A DNA stretch of 45,281 nt from Bacillota bacterium (GCA_023444095.1 JAEZRP010000034.1:1-45281), one strand, 5' to 3'. Counted from the first letter of the stretch, positions 23,025 through 32,900 are shown. The notes: generated by a model from the sequence alone, not told the origin. Made by a program: numbers and translations.

Positions 23025-24149
23025 TTGACCAAATGGCTGAGACTACTTTCGAATTATGAGAAAAATTATCAACAGCTTGCGACCAACAATCGAAAAGCCA
23101 TCGAAGCGTATAACGCCAAAATGCTTTCCGCGTTGACACTATTGGGTGGGGTGCTGATGCTGCTTCCGATTTTGACATCACCTCTCAGTAGCACGATGAG
23201 CAGTGCCGTCAATGCTTATTTTTTGGCAACATCAAGCTTTTTCGCGATATTCTTTCTATTCAGACGGCCAGTCATGAAAAAGTATACCCTTTGCGGGCTG
23301 TATATCAGCTTTTCCGTTTTCTTCCAGTTTGCCATCTATCTTAGCGTGTTTTTCTCGCCCGGAACGAGGGCGACGGTTCTTCTGGGCGCTTTTTGTATTA
23401 TGCCGTTTGGCTTTATAGATCGTCCCATCCGTATGCACCTGTTTGTCGTCTTCTGGTTCGTTGTGCATACGATTATGGCGTTGAAACTGAAGCCTCTATA
23501 TGCACTCGACGACACAATCAATTGTATGTGTTTTGCCATTTGCGGGTGTTTTCTCGGCAACATGATGGTGCGAGTTCGTCTAGAAAGCTATGAAGCGCGT
23601 CGCCTGCTGATCATTGAAAAGGAAACCGATGTACTGACAGGTCTATTCAACCGTCGCAAGTTGTTTGAAGCACTAGTTGCTTTGGGAGCAGCGGAAACGG
23701 AAAAGCCATCCGGAATCCTAATGCTGGATTTTGATGACTTTAAAAGTTTCAATGACACCTATGGCCACGCCACCGGTGACAGATGTCTGATTTGTTTTGG
23801 TGAAGTGGCTACTAATTTTACGCAGCATTTTCGGCTGCACTTCTATCGTTATGGTGGTGAAGAATTTGTCGCACTAGCATATGGTTACAGCGAGAAGGAG
23901 CTGTTCTCTATCGCCGAAAGCCTGCGGAGTGCCGTACAAAGCACAGACATCGATGGGTGTCAAATGACTGTCAGCATCGGTGTGGCATACTGCGGCGATG
24001 ATCCTGGTCAAAACTATGGCAAGGTAATCGATCGGGCGGATAAGGCCGCTTATGCAGCGAAGCGCGCTGGTCGAAACAGCGTTTATATGGCGCAAAACGA
24101 TGGCATGTGTGTCACTTACGAATGTCAATCGCAGGCAAAGCGAGCATAA
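23025..24149 (+). CDS. Membrane-bound GGDEF diguanylate cyclase carried as phage cargo
   Basis: The TTG start at 23025 is placed by GAGGTGAG 6 nt upstream; 374 residues. Residues 33-182 contain about six hydrophobic segments (33-50, 62-80, 88-110, 115-131, 136-152, 164-182), a membrane sensor region. The C-terminal GGDEF domain has DVLTGLFNRR (202-211), MLDFDDFKSFNDTYGH, GGEEF (277-281) and VSIGVAY, so it should be active and make c-di-GMP from two GTP. The inhibitory RxxD site just before GGEEF is absent (RLHF instead), implying no product feedback. Own promoter and terminator, and lower GC than the phage. It lies between large terminase and portal, a place normally uninterrupted. c-di-GMP governs motility and surface life in clostridia, so lysogenic conversion of that behaviour is inferred. 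Confidence 0.88.
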   Translation: MTKWLRLLSNYEKNYQQLATNNRKAIEAYNAKMLSALTLLGGVLMLLPILTSPLSSTMSSAVNAYFLATSSFFAIFFLFRRPVMKKYTLCGLYISFSVFFQFAIYLSVFFSPGTRATVLLGAFCIMPFGFIDRPIRMHLFVVFWFVVHTIMALKLKPLYALDDTINCMCFAICGCFLGNMMVRVRLESYEARRLLIIEKETDVLTGLFNRRKLFEALVALGAAETEKPSGILMLDFDDFKSFNDTYGHATGDRCLICFGEVATNFTQHFRLHFYRYGGEEFVALAYGYSEKELFSIAESLRSAVQSTDIDGCQMTVSIGVAYCGDDPGQNYGKVIDRADKAAYAAKRAGRNSVYMAQNDGMCVTYECQSQAKRA

Positions 24150-24188
24150 GCCTTAGCCAATCAAAATCCCGTCTTCTATGTTCTGGAG

Positions 24189-24209
24189 CAACCATCCGGT
24201 TGTTTTTTT
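24189..24209 (+). terminator. Terminator of the diguanylate cyclase gene
   Basis: CAACC (24189-24193), loop ATCC, GGTTG (24198-24202), then a T7 run. It would also protect the portal gene from cargo read-through. Confidence 0.75.
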
Positions 24210-24234
24210 CATGCCCTGAACTGGGAGGTAAGAA

Positions 24235-25494
24235 ATGAAAAACCTGTTCCCCCGCTTGACCCGGGCACGTGATAAGCCCCAAAACACCCTGAACGGTGGC
24301 GCTTACTCCTTCTTCTTCGGCGGCACGACCTCGGGAAAGGCAGTCAACGAGCGAAGCGCCATGCAGATGACCGCGGTCTACGCGTGCGTGCGCATCCTCG
24401 CCGAAGCCATCGCATCGCTTCCTTTGCATGTGTACCGCTATAACGATACGGGTGGAAAGGAAAAGGCGATTCAGCATCCCCTGTACTTGCTCCTCCATGA
24501 CGAGCCGAACCCCGAGATGTCGGCTTTCTCCTTTCGGGAGACGCTCATGACGCACCTACTCCTCTGGGGGAACGGCTACGCGCATGTGATCCGAAATGGG
24601 CGCGGGGAGGTGCTGGGGCTCTATCCCCTCATGCCGGATCAAATGACCGTGGACCGGGATGCTGTCGGGCGTCTCTACTATGCGTACACCCGCTCGGATG
24701 GAGACGCGCGGACGATGGGCGGTAAGTCAACAGTGGTTCTCGCGCCTTCGGACGTTCTCCACATCCCCGGCTTGGGCTTCGACGGGCTGGTCGGTTACTC
24801 CCCTATCGCCATGGCGAAGAACGCGATCGGGATGGGCCTCGCCTGCGACGAGTACGGCGCGTCCTTCTACCAGAATGGCGCACAACCGGGCGGCGTGCTC
24901 GAGCACCCGGGCGTCGTCAAAGACCCCAAGCGCGTGCGCGAGTCCTGGAATGCCATCTACCAGGGCAGCGCGAACGCCCACCGCATCGCGGTCCTTGAGG
25001 AAGGGATGGCCTACAAGCCCATCTCCATCTCCCCGGAACAAGCGCAATTCCTGGAGACGCGGAAGTTCCAGATCGACGAGATCGCGCGCATCTTCCGCGT
25101 GCCGCCCCACATGGTGGGCGACCTCGAGAAGTCGAGCTTCTCGAATATCGAACAGCAGTCGTTGGAGTTCGTGAAATATTCGCTCGCGCCATGGATCGCA
25201 CGGTGGGAACAGGCCATACAGAGAGCGCTCTTTTCGCAGGATGAGAAGAAGCTCTTTTTTGTTCGCTTCAACGTGGAAGGGCTTCTTCGAGGAGATTACC
25301 AGAGCCGCATGACCGGCTACTCCATCGCACGGCAGAATGGCTGGATGAGCGCCAACGATATCCGCGCGCTCGAGAACCTCGACCGGATTCCTGCTGAAGA
25401 GGGTGGAGATTTGTACCTAATCAACGGCAATATGACCAAGCTCGCGGACGCAGGCGCGTTCGCGGGGAATCAAGGAACGGAGGAGACCAAGTGA
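24235..25494 (+). CDS. Phage portal protein (HK97 family)
   Basis: This encodes 419 residues preceded by GGGAGG. Typical blocks: AMQMTAVYACVRILAEAIAS near the N-terminus, HPLYLLLHDEPNPEMSAFSF, LLLWGNGYAHVIRNGRGEVL, LHIPGLGFDGLVGYSPI, FYQNGAQPGGVLEHPG and FRVPPHMVGDLEKSSFSNIE. The portal forms the dodecameric ring at one head vertex through which DNA passes and to which terminase docks. Length and order (terminase, portal, protease, capsid) are standard once the cyclase cargo is removed. It overlaps the protease gene by 4 bp (coupled translation). Confidence 0.93.
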   Translation: MKNLFPRLTRARDKPQNTLNGGAYSFFFGGTTSGKAVNERSAMQMTAVYACVRILAEAIASLPLHVYRYNDTGGKEKAIQHPLYLLLHDEPNPEMSAFSFRETLMTHLLLWGNGYAHVIRNGRGEVLGLYPLMPDQMTVDRDAVGRLYYAYTRSDGDARTMGGKSTVVLAPSDVLHIPGLGFDGLVGYSPIAMAKNAIGMGLACDEYGASFYQNGAQPGGVLEHPGVVKDPKRVRESWNAIYQGSANAHRIAVLEEGMAYKPISISPEQAQFLETRKFQIDEIARIFRVPPHMVGDLEKSSFSNIEQQSLEFVKYSLAPWIARWEQAIQRALFSQDEKKLFFVRFNVEGLLRGDYQSRMTGYSIARQNGWMSANDIRALENLDRIPAEEGGDLYLINGNMTKLADAGAFAGNQGTEETK

Positions 25495-26204
25495 GTTTTT
25501 GGAGGTGGGTGCGCGATCAGACCGACGACGGCGCGCGCACGTTATATTTGGAGGGCGCTATCGCCTCGGAAAGCTGGCTCGACGACGACGTAACCCCTGC
25601 GGCATTCAAGGCTGAGCTCATGGCGGGCGCGGGTCCGATAACCGTCTGGATCAATAGCCCAGGCGGCGATGTCTTTGCCGCGGCTCAGATCTACAACATG
25701 CTCATGGAGTACCGGGGCGACGTGACCGTCAAGATCGACGGCATCGCAGCGTCGGCAGCCTCTGTCATTGCCATGGCGGGCACGAAGGTGCTTATCTCAC
25801 CCTTGGGAATGATCATGATCCACAATCCGAGCATGTTGGCCATCGGCGACAGCGAGGAGATGCAGAAGGCGATCGACATGCTCGCCGAGGTGAAGGAAAG
25901 CATCATCAACTCGTACGAGATCAAAACCGGACTCTCCCGCGCAAAGATCTCCCACCTCATGGACGGCGAAACATGGATGTCCGCGAAGAAGGCGGTCGAG
26001 CTGGGGTTCGCCGACGGAATCCTGTTCACGCAGGATAAGCCGGATGATGTGTCCGAGAAGATCACGATGGAGGACTGCTTCACATTCTCCCGCCGCGCGG
26101 TGACAAACAGCCTGCTCGAGAAGGTGCGAGCTAGAATCCCAAAACCCGAACAAACCGGTACCCGAGCGTCAGACCTTGATAAGAGGCTGGCGCTTTTGAA
26201 ATGA
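25491..26204 (+). CDS. ClpP-like prohead maturation protease
   Basis: This encodes 237 residues. The ClpP fold is clear: VWINSPGGDVFAAAQIYNML, then KIDGIAASAASVIAMAG with catalytic serine (about S88), then MIMIHNPSM with histidine (about H111). The HK97-type protease cleaves the scaffold delta domain of the capsid protein, and its C-terminus (about 190-237), which is charged and non-conserved, probably serves assembly. Start overlaps the portal stop (GTGA); the capsid gene follows after 14 bp. Confidence 0.92.
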   Translation: MSFWRWVRDQTDDGARTLYLEGAIASESWLDDDVTPAAFKAELMAGAGPITVWINSPGGDVFAAAQIYNMLMEYRGDVTVKIDGIAASAASVIAMAGTKVLISPLGMIMIHNPSMLAIGDSEEMQKAIDMLAEVKESIINSYEIKTGLSRAKISHLMDGETWMSAKKAVELGFADGILFTQDKPDDVSEKITMEDCFTFSRRAVTNSLLEKVRARIPKPEQTGTRASDLDKRLALLK

Positions 26205-26218
26205 TTGGAGGATAACAG

Positions 26219-27418
26219 ATGAATCAGATTCTTTCCCTGCGCGAGAAGCGCGCGAAGGCGTGGGACGCCGCGAAGGCATTCCTGGACTCCCGGCGCGGCG
26301 GCAACGGCCTCCTCTCCGCCGAGGACGTCGCCACCTATGAGAAAATGGAGCAGGAGGTCGTAGACCTCGGCCATGAAGTCGACCGCCTCGAGCGCCAGGC
26401 CGCCCTCGACCGCGAGATGTGCGCGCCCGTCGGCTCGCCCATCACCGGCAAGCCCGGTGCGGATGCATCCGAAAAGAAAGGGCGTGCGACCGACGAGTAC
26501 CGCAATTCCTTCTGGAAGGCCATGCGCAATAAGAGCGTCGGTTTCGATGTCCAGAACGCGTTGCAGGTCGGCACGGACACCGAGGGCGGGTTCCTCGTCC
26601 TGGATGAGTTTGAGCGTACCCTTCTGGACGCCTTGCAGGAACAGAACATCTTCCGTCAGCTCGCGCACGTGATTACGACCAGCACCGGCGATCGGAAGAT
26701 CCCGGTCGTCGCTTCCCACGGCTCCGCATCCTGGATCGACGAGGAAGGCGCCTACGTCGAGAGCGATGAGGCGTTCGGCCAGGTATCCATCGGGGCGTAC
26801 AAGCTTGGCACCATGATCCGCGTGTCGGAGGAATTGCTCAACGACTCCGTATTCAACCTGCCCTCCTACATCGCCACCGAGTTCGCGCGCCGCATCGGAA
26901 GTGCCGAGGAGGAGGCCTTCTTCTCCGGAAACGGCACCGGCAAGCCCATCGGCATTCTCAATGCCACCGGTGGCGCGACCGTCGGCGTCACGGCGGCAGC
27001 AGCGACCGCAGTCACCATGGACGAGGTCATGGACCTCTTTTACGCGCTCCGGTCTCCGTATCGCAAGCGCGCGGTGTTCCTCACCAACGACTCGACCGTC
27101 AAGGCGCTCCGGAAACTTAAGGACAGCACCGGTCAGTATCTCTGGGCGCCTTCAATGACAGCGGGCACCCCGGACACCATCCTGAACCGCCCGATCTACA
27201 CCTCCGCCTACATGCCCGTGATGGCAGCGGGCGCAAAGTCCGTTCTGTTCGGCGACTTCTCCTACTATTGGGTCGCGGACCGCACCTCCCGCAGCTTCAA
27301 GCGGCTCAACGAACTCTACGCCGCCACCGGTCAGGTGGGCTTTCTCGCCTCCGAGCGCGTGGACGGAAAGCTCGTTCTGGCCGAGGCCGTTCAGGTGCTC
27401 CAGCAAAAGTCCGTCTGA
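26219..27418 (+). CDS. Major capsid protein (HK97 fold)
   Basis: This encodes 399 residues preceded by TTGGAGG. Residues 1-100 are the charged, coiled scaffold (delta) domain expected to be removed by the protease (LREKRAKAWDAAKAFLDSRR). From about 105 the HK97 fold begins: LQVGTDTEGGFLVLDEFERT, then DRKIPVVASHGSASWIDEEG, KLGTMIRVSEELLNDSVFNL and EEEAFFSGNGTGKPIGIL. It forms the icosahedral shell. Codon use is very GC-rich, as expected for a highly expressed gene of this phage core. Confidence 0.94.
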   Translation: MNQILSLREKRAKAWDAAKAFLDSRRGGNGLLSAEDVATYEKMEQEVVDLGHEVDRLERQAALDREMCAPVGSPITGKPGADASEKKGRATDEYRNSFWKAMRNKSVGFDVQNALQVGTDTEGGFLVLDEFERTLLDALQEQNIFRQLAHVITTSTGDRKIPVVASHGSASWIDEEGAYVESDEAFGQVSIGAYKLGTMIRVSEELLNDSVFNLPSYIATEFARRIGSAEEEAFFSGNGTGKPIGILNATGGATVGVTAAAATAVTMDEVMDLFYALRSPYRKRAVFLTNDSTVKALRKLKDSTGQYLWAPSMTAGTPDTILNRPIYTSAYMPVMAAGAKSVLFGDFSYYWVADRTSRSFKRLNELYAATGQVGFLASERVDGKLVLAEAVQVLQQKSV

Positions 27419-27419
27419 T

Positions 27420-27698
27420 ATGGTGACCCTGGATGAACTAAAGGCCCACCTTCGGATCGAAACGGACGACGAGAACGACTACCTCGGGACGCTGCTGCGG
27501 ATGGCGGAAGCCTCCGTGACGGACTTCTGCGGGCAGTCGTTTTCGGTTGTCCCGGAGCCCGTCCGGTTGGCCGTATTGCTGTTCGCGGGATACCACTACG
27601 CGCACCGGGAGAACGACGACCTTGCGGCTTACAGCACCATGAAATCAGCGTTCTGCGCGCTGCTCTGGCCCTATCGCGAGCCCGGCGTTCTATTTTGA
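27420..27698 (+). CDS. Head-tail connector protein (gp6-like)
   Basis: This encodes 92 residues, starting 1 bp after the capsid stop. MVTLDELKAHLRIETDDEND, with LLRMAEASVTDFCGQSF and later LAVLLFAGYHYAHREND, is the typical helical gp6-like adaptor that binds under the portal. Size and place match the family. It is translationally close-coupled to the capsid gene. Confidence 0.87.
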   Translation: MVTLDELKAHLRIETDDENDYLGTLLRMAEASVTDFCGQSFSVVPEPVRLAVLLFAGYHYAHRENDDLAAYSTMKSAFCALLWPYREPGVLF

Positions 27699-27711
27699 TT
27701 CGGAGGTCACC

Positions 27712-28053
27712 ATGCCCAAGAACCAGTATGACCTGAACGCGGGCGACCTACGCGAGCGGATCGGCATCTGGAAGCGCGCCGTCACTGTGAAAAGCGGCAT
27801 CACGACAGAAGCTTGGGAGATGCTCTGCAGCATCTGGGCGAAGGTGGTGCCGCTCTCGGGCCGGGAGTACTTTCAGGCGGCCGCGGTCAACCGCGAGAAC
27901 TCCATTCGGTTCGTCATCCGGTACCGGAGCGACGTGACGGCTGAAATGACGATCCGCTGGCGGGGCGCTGACTACAATATCGAGTCAGTGATCAATCCGG
28001 GGAGCCGGAACATCGCCCTCGAGATCCTAGCGAAGAGCGAGGTGGCGGAGTGA
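27712..28053 (+). CDS. Phage head closure (head-tail adaptor) protein
   Basis: This encodes 113 residues preceded by GGAGGTCACC. It carries NAGDLRERIGIWKRA, WAKVVPLSGREYFQAAAVNR, IRFVIRYRSDVTAEMTIRWR and YNIESVINPG, the SPP1 gp16/head-tail joining (DUF based) pattern. It plugs the portal after packaging. It overlaps the next gene by 4 bp. Confidence 0.87.
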   Translation: MPKNQYDLNAGDLRERIGIWKRAVTVKSGITTEAWEMLCSIWAKVVPLSGREYFQAAAVNRENSIRFVIRYRSDVTAEMTIRWRGADYNIESVINPGSRNIALEILAKSEVAE

Positions 28054-28448
28054 GCGATCTGGATCTCAGCTCCTTCGGAGAGGTCGGGAAGCAGGCGCAG
28101 GCGCTGGGCAACGACGCGCAAGCCGCGATTACCTCCGCCCTCTACAAGGGCGCGCAGGTACTCGTCCCTACGGTGAAGGCGAAAGCGCCCCGGAGCCTCA
28201 AGCACCGGACGGGCGGGAAGCGCTCGCCCCTACACCTCGCGGATACCATTACGGCGGACAAGGTGCTGGGCATGGCGGGCGTCACCGTTGCGGGCGGCGC
28301 GAACGGCCCGTCGTACTACTGGAAATATCTTGAACACGGAACCGTCAAGATGGCCGCGCGCCCGTTCTTCGCCCCGGCTCTGGAAGAGAAGGCGGAGGAA
28401 GTCCACCAGGCTGTGGCCGATGAACTCAAAGAGAAGCTCGGATTGTGA
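28050..28448 (+). CDS. HK97 gp10-like tail-joining protein
   Basis: This encodes 132 residues from a GTG start after GAGGTGGCG. QAITSALYKGAQVLVPTVKA-like helix followed by KAPRSLKHRTGGKRSPLH and YYWKYLEHGTVKMAARPFF matches the gp10 (HK97_gp10) family, which joins the tail to the head. The end, FFAPALEEKAEEVHQAVADE, is the usual terminal helix. Confidence 0.86.
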   Translation: MSDLDLSSFGEVGKQAQALGNDAQAAITSALYKGAQVLVPTVKAKAPRSLKHRTGGKRSPLHLADTITADKVLGMAGVTVAGGANGPSYYWKYLEHGTVKMAARPFFAPALEEKAEEVHQAVADELKEKLGL

Positions 28449-28457
28449 GGTGATCTC

Positions 28458-28841
28458 GTGGACTGTAGTACCCTTGTCGATATGTTGGTGGCGGATGAAA
28501 TCCTCGTCTCCATGCTGCCGAAAGACCAAACGGGCCATGTGGCGATCTACCAGATCCTCTCCCCTCAAGCAGAGCTCTTCCCCCGCATCGCTGTTTTCGA
28601 GACCGCGCGCGAGTATACGGCTTGGGCAGACGACACGCCCATCGAGGAGAAAACGGCATACAGAATCGACATTTACGTGCGGGAGAACGTCCTGCGCGGC
28701 GTGAACGCGGCGCTTCACGAGTGCCTCTCTTCCCACGACTTCCGCCGCCTCGCCCATGCTTCGGACGACTACCTGCCGGACGAGGCGATCTACGTCAAGT
28801 CCGTGAACTATGAATACTATGAAAGCTTGCTGGAGGGATAG
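28458..28841 (+). CDS. Tail terminator/neck protein
   Basis: This encodes 127 residues from a GTG after GAGGTGATC. Contains LVDMLVADEILVSMLP, YQILSPQAELFPRIAVFE and YRIDIYVRENVLRGVNAALH, fitting the tail-completion family that caps the tail tube and joins it to the neck (DUF3168-like). Assignment rests on order and size as much as on sequence. Ends in TAG. Confidence 0.72.
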   Translation: MDCSTLVDMLVADEILVSMLPKDQTGHVAIYQILSPQAELFPRIAVFETAREYTAWADDTPIEEKTAYRIDIYVRENVLRGVNAALHECLSSHDFRRLAHASDDYLPDEAIYVKSVNYEYYESLLEG

Positions 28842-28843
28842 CT

Positions 28844-29407
28844 ATGCAGCCGATCGGCTTACGAAACCTTCACTATGCGCTGCTCACCGAGGATTCGGAG
28901 GACGCGCTCACCTACGGTCCGCCCCAACCGCTCGTCGGCGCGGTCACCGCAAAGATCAGCCCCACATCAAATCAGGAGAATCTCTATGCAGATGATGGGC
29001 CGTTCGACACGCAAACGAGCCTGGGCGACATCTCCTTTGAGATGGAACTCGCGACGCTCCCCATCAAGACGCAGGCTGCGCTGCTGGGCCATACCTACAG
29101 CGCGGGCGTCATGGTCCAGAAGGACACGGACATTCCCCCATATGTGGCGATCGGGTTCATGTCCCGAACGACCAAGGGCAACTACCGTTTTGTCTGGCTC
29201 CTGAAGGGCAAGTTCGCCCTCAAGGACGACGAGTTCACCACCATGGAGGACAAGCCCAAGTGGAACAACCCGAAGCTCTCCGGCACGTTCGTGAAGCGCC
29301 TCCACGACGGCGAATGGAAGCGCGAAGCCGACAGCGGCGACGTGGACTTCACCGAGGCTGCGACCTGGTTCGACAACGTGCCTGGCGACGAGAGCACGGG
29401 CGTATAA
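28844..29407 (+). CDS. Major tail (tube) protein
   Basis: This encodes 187 residues, starting 2 bp after the previous stop. Early LRNLHYALLTEDSEDALTYG and PQPLVGAVTAKISPTSNQEN, then DDGPFDTQTSLGDISFEMEL, and a later IGFMSRTTKGNYRFVWLLKG are typical of phi13/TP901-type major tail proteins. It polymerises around the tape measure to form the tube. The C-terminus is acidic. It is followed after 15 bp by the tail chaperone gene. Confidence 0.88.
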   Translation: MQPIGLRNLHYALLTEDSEDALTYGPPQPLVGAVTAKISPTSNQENLYADDGPFDTQTSLGDISFEMELATLPIKTQAALLGHTYSAGVMVQKDTDIPPYVAIGFMSRTTKGNYRFVWLLKGKFALKDDEFTTMEDKPKWNNPKLSGTFVKRLHDGEWKREADSGDVDFTEAATWFDNVPGDESTGV

Positions 29408-29422
29408 GGAGGGTGACGATAT

Positions 29423-29758
29423 ATGGCACTCAGGGATATCCGTGAGATGACGGTCCCCATTGAGTTGGACAGGCCGCGCAGCCTGAAGTATGACCTGAAT
29501 GCATTCGCTGAGCTCGAGGAGAAGTTCGGGTCCATGGATGTGGCCTTTCAGGCCATGCAGAAGGGCAGCATGAAGGCCGCGCGCACGCTCCTGTGGGCGG
29601 GTCTTCTCCATGAGGACGAGACGCTCACCGAGAAGCGCGTCGGCGGCATGGTCACGCTTTCGAACATGAGCGAGATCATGGACAAGATCACTTCCGCGCT
29701 CACTGAGGCGATGCCCGACGCGGGCGACAAGGTGTCGGTTACCGTGGACCCTACCTAG
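29423..29758 (+). CDS. Tail assembly chaperone, zero-frame product (gpG-like)
   Basis: This encodes 111 residues preceded by GGAGG. The pattern, LDRPRSLKYDLNAFAELEEK, FQAMQKGSMKAARTLLWAGL and HEDETLTEKRVGGMVTLSN, is the tail chaperone of this phage group. It coats the tape measure during tail assembly. It ends in TAG at 29756-29758, and the second chaperone part begins in the -1 frame at the same place, the classical gpG/gpGT arrangement. Confidence 0.85.
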   Translation: MALRDIREMTVPIELDRPRSLKYDLNAFAELEEKFGSMDVAFQAMQKGSMKAARTLLWAGLLHEDETLTEKRVGGMVTLSNMSEIMDKITSALTEAMPDAGDKVSVTVDPT

Positions 29759-29976
29759 ACGCGCTCTGGAATTCGTTCGCGCCAGAGGAAGCAGCATCCG
29801 GCGAGGGAATCGACTGGGTGCGGCTTTACTATATCGGGACCGTCGTCCTCGGCATGGCGCAGGCCGAGTTTTGGAGAACGACGTTTCGGAAGATCCGGGT
29901 GCTTTATCTCTGTCATCTGGAGCAGAAGAACGGGAGAAGATCGAGGGCGCCGACGCCGTTTGATGACCTGATCTGA
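29752..29976 (+). CDS. Tail assembly chaperone extension (gpT-like, -1 frame)
   Basis: Open in the -1 frame relative to the upstream chaperone; 74 codons. YYIGTVVLGMAQAEFWRTTF and KIRVLYLCHLEQKNG resemble the second half of phage tail chaperones, in which ribosomal slippage makes a fused gpGT. No canonical XXXYYYZ heptamer is obvious: the nearest is GGACCCT at 29746-29752. An alternative start is GTG at 29818 with GAGGG before it. I favour frameshift expression because no good start precedes the conserved part. Confidence 0.65.
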   Translation, partial: YLDALWNSFAPEEAASGEGIDWVRLYYIGTVVLGMAQAEFWRTTFRKIRVLYLCHLEQKNGRRSRAPTPFDDLI

Positions 29977-29992
29977 GAGGAGGTGGTGACGC

Positions 29993-32900
29993 ATGGGCAA
30001 AGAACTGGGCGATCTGATTGTACGGCTGTCTCTGGACAGTGCGAAGTTCGGAGCGGGCATGTCGAAGTTCGAGAAGCAGATGACGAAGCTTCAGAGCCAG
30101 TACAAGAGCTCCACCACCGGCGTCACCGACTTCGACAAGGTCGTTACGAAGCTCCAAGAGAGCGCGGCTACCCTGACCGACCGGATCGGACTCCAGAAAA
30201 CCAAGGTGGAAAGCCTCGAGGCCGCCTATCAGAAGTCCGTCGTGGCAAAGGGCGAGGACGCGGCCGAGACCCAGAAGCTCAAGGAGAAGCTCGACGCCGC
30301 GAAGCAGAAGCTTGAGCAAACAGAGACCGCGCTCAAGACCGTCAACGACGAGATTGCCAACAACCAGAACGGCTGGTACCAGCTCTCCGTCAACCTGGAG
30401 GGCGTCGGCGAGAAGCTCGAGCAGGTCGGCGAAATGATCTCCGACGCCGGGGAATCCCTCTCCAAGAACGTCACCGCGCCCATCGTGGCACTGGGGGCCG
30501 CGAGCGTCGCGGCGTTCTACGAACTCGACGAAGGGCTCGACACCATCGCGAAGAAGACCGGCGCCTCGGGCGAAGCACTCTCCGATATGGAAGACGTCGC
30601 AGTCGACCTGTTTACGAACATGGCGGTCTCCATGGACGACGCGGGGACCACTGTTGGGGAAGTCAACACCCGCTTCGGCGCAACCGGCGACGAACTTAAG
30701 AACCTGTCCAGACTCTTTCTCCGGTTCGCTAAAATCAACGACACCGACGTCAATGACGCGGTCGATTCTACCGCGCGCCTGCTCGCGCAGTTCGGGCTGG
30801 ACGCGTCGGATGCGGAAGCCTTCCTCGGGATGTTGACCGCAACCGGTCAGAGAACGGGCCTGTCCATGTCGGATCTGATGTCAATCCTCGAAGCCAACAG
30901 CGCGACGTTCAAGGAGCTTGGGCTCAACGCCGAGGAATCCATCAACCTGATCGGGCAGATGGAGCTCGCGGGTGTGGACACCGGCACGGCCATGGCGGGG
31001 CTCAAGCGAGCGGTCACGAACCTCACCGACAGCAGCATGCCACTGGAGGACGCGTTGAACAGCGTCATTGGCAGCATCAAGAATGCGTCTTCCGAGACGG
31101 AAGCCCTCTCCATTGCCCAGGAGGTGTTCGGCACCAAGGGCGCGGCGGAGATGACCACCGCCATCCGGGAGGGCCGATTCTCAGTAGACGACCTCGCCGA
31201 TTCCATGGAGAACTACGGCGATGTTGTTGCGGATACGTACGGGACAATCATGGACTCTTCCGATGATGCGACGGTCGCGTTCAATAAGATCAAGAACGCA
31301 GGGCGTGTTCTGGGCGAGGAAATTCTGGAAACACTGGTTCCCGTCTTGGAGACCGTCGCCGGAAAGATCCAGGCCGTGGGCGACTGGTTCTCATCGCTCA
31401 GCCCGAGCATGCAGGCGACCATCGTGAAGATCGCGGCCATCGTCGCGGCTGTCAGCCCCGCGCTCATTTTGGCCGGGAAGGTTGTGTCCACGGTCGGCAA
31501 AGTGACCAAAGCCCTCTCCCCCGTCGCAAAGCTCATCAGCGGCGTGGGCGGTTCGACGAAGGCGCTCGGCGGGATTTTAGGCGCGCTCACGAGCCCAGTG
31601 GGCCTCGTGCTCGCTGCCATCGCGGCGCTGGTTGCAGCTTTTGTCTACTTCTATAACACCAACGAGGACTTCAGGAGCAAGGTCAACGAGATCTGGGCGT
31701 CCATCGTCTCGGCGCTCGAGCCCGTGAAGCAGATGTTCCTCGCCACCTTCGAAAGCGTGAAAGCCTCGCTCGAGCCGTTGAAGGAGGCCCTGACCAACCT
31801 GTGGGCGACCGTTGTCGACGTGTTCCAAAATATCTGGGCCGCAATCCAGCCGGTGGTGGCGGCCATTGGGGCGGCTGTCGCTGCGGTTATTGCGTATGTG
31901 ATCGCGATCACTAACGGTGTACTGAACGCCATCGGGCCGTTCATTGACGCGATCATCTCGGCGGTCGACGTGGTACTCAACGTGTTTCGGGCCATTATCG
32001 CATTCTTCTCGGGGGACTTCACCGGCGCGCTCGAATACCTGAAGGTCGCGCTCTCGTCTCTTGGCGAGTACTGGCAGAATGTCTGGGCGACGATCCAGGC
32101 CTCTTTTACCGGCGTGTGGACCGCGATCAAGGCGATCGCCGAGTCGTTCGGTATGGATATCGCGGACAAGATCTCCGCGATCTGGAATGGGGTGAAGGAC
32201 TTCTTCTCCGGGTTGTGGGATTCGATCTCCACGTCCGCGTCGGACGCATGGACCGCTTTCTCTGACATGGTCACGGGCATCTGGGCCTCCATCAGCGATA
32301 CGGCGACGACTACTTGGGACGTTATTACAGGCGCCATCTCCGATGCGGTCGATTCCGCGAAGGAATGGGCGGAGGATCAGTGGGACAAGGCCGAAAAGAC
32401 GATCTCCGACACATGGGACTCCATTTCATCCACGGCCTCTACGACTTGGGATGCGATCACCACCGCGATCAGCACGGCGGTCGATACTGTAAAGACGGCC
32501 GTTGAAAGCAAGTGGGATGCCGGGAAGACAGCAGTTTCGGATACTTGGGACAGCATCAAGACGGCGGCATCGGACAAGTGGGACGCCATCTCCTCCACGA
32601 TCACCGACACGGTAGAAACGGCGAAGCGCACGCTCTCTGAAAAGTGGACCGCGATCTCGACTGGCGCGAAGGACATCTGGGAGAGCCTGAAGTCGGACGC
32701 GGGCACGAAGTGGCTCGGGATCACGACGACGATCAAAACGGCCGTCGCTCTTGGGAAAACCGGCATCACGGATGCATGGGATACTGTGAAAACAGGGGTC
32801 AAGGACGTCTGGGACAAGGTCGTCGATATCGTCAAGTCGCCCATTACGACGGCCTACGACTGGGTCGTGGACAAGATCGAGGATTTCAAGGACCTGTTCG

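Noticed and set aside
25691..26719. Minus-strand open frame of 342 codons opposite protease and capsid
   Set aside because: A shadow of two certain structural genes; no ribosome site and no family pattern.
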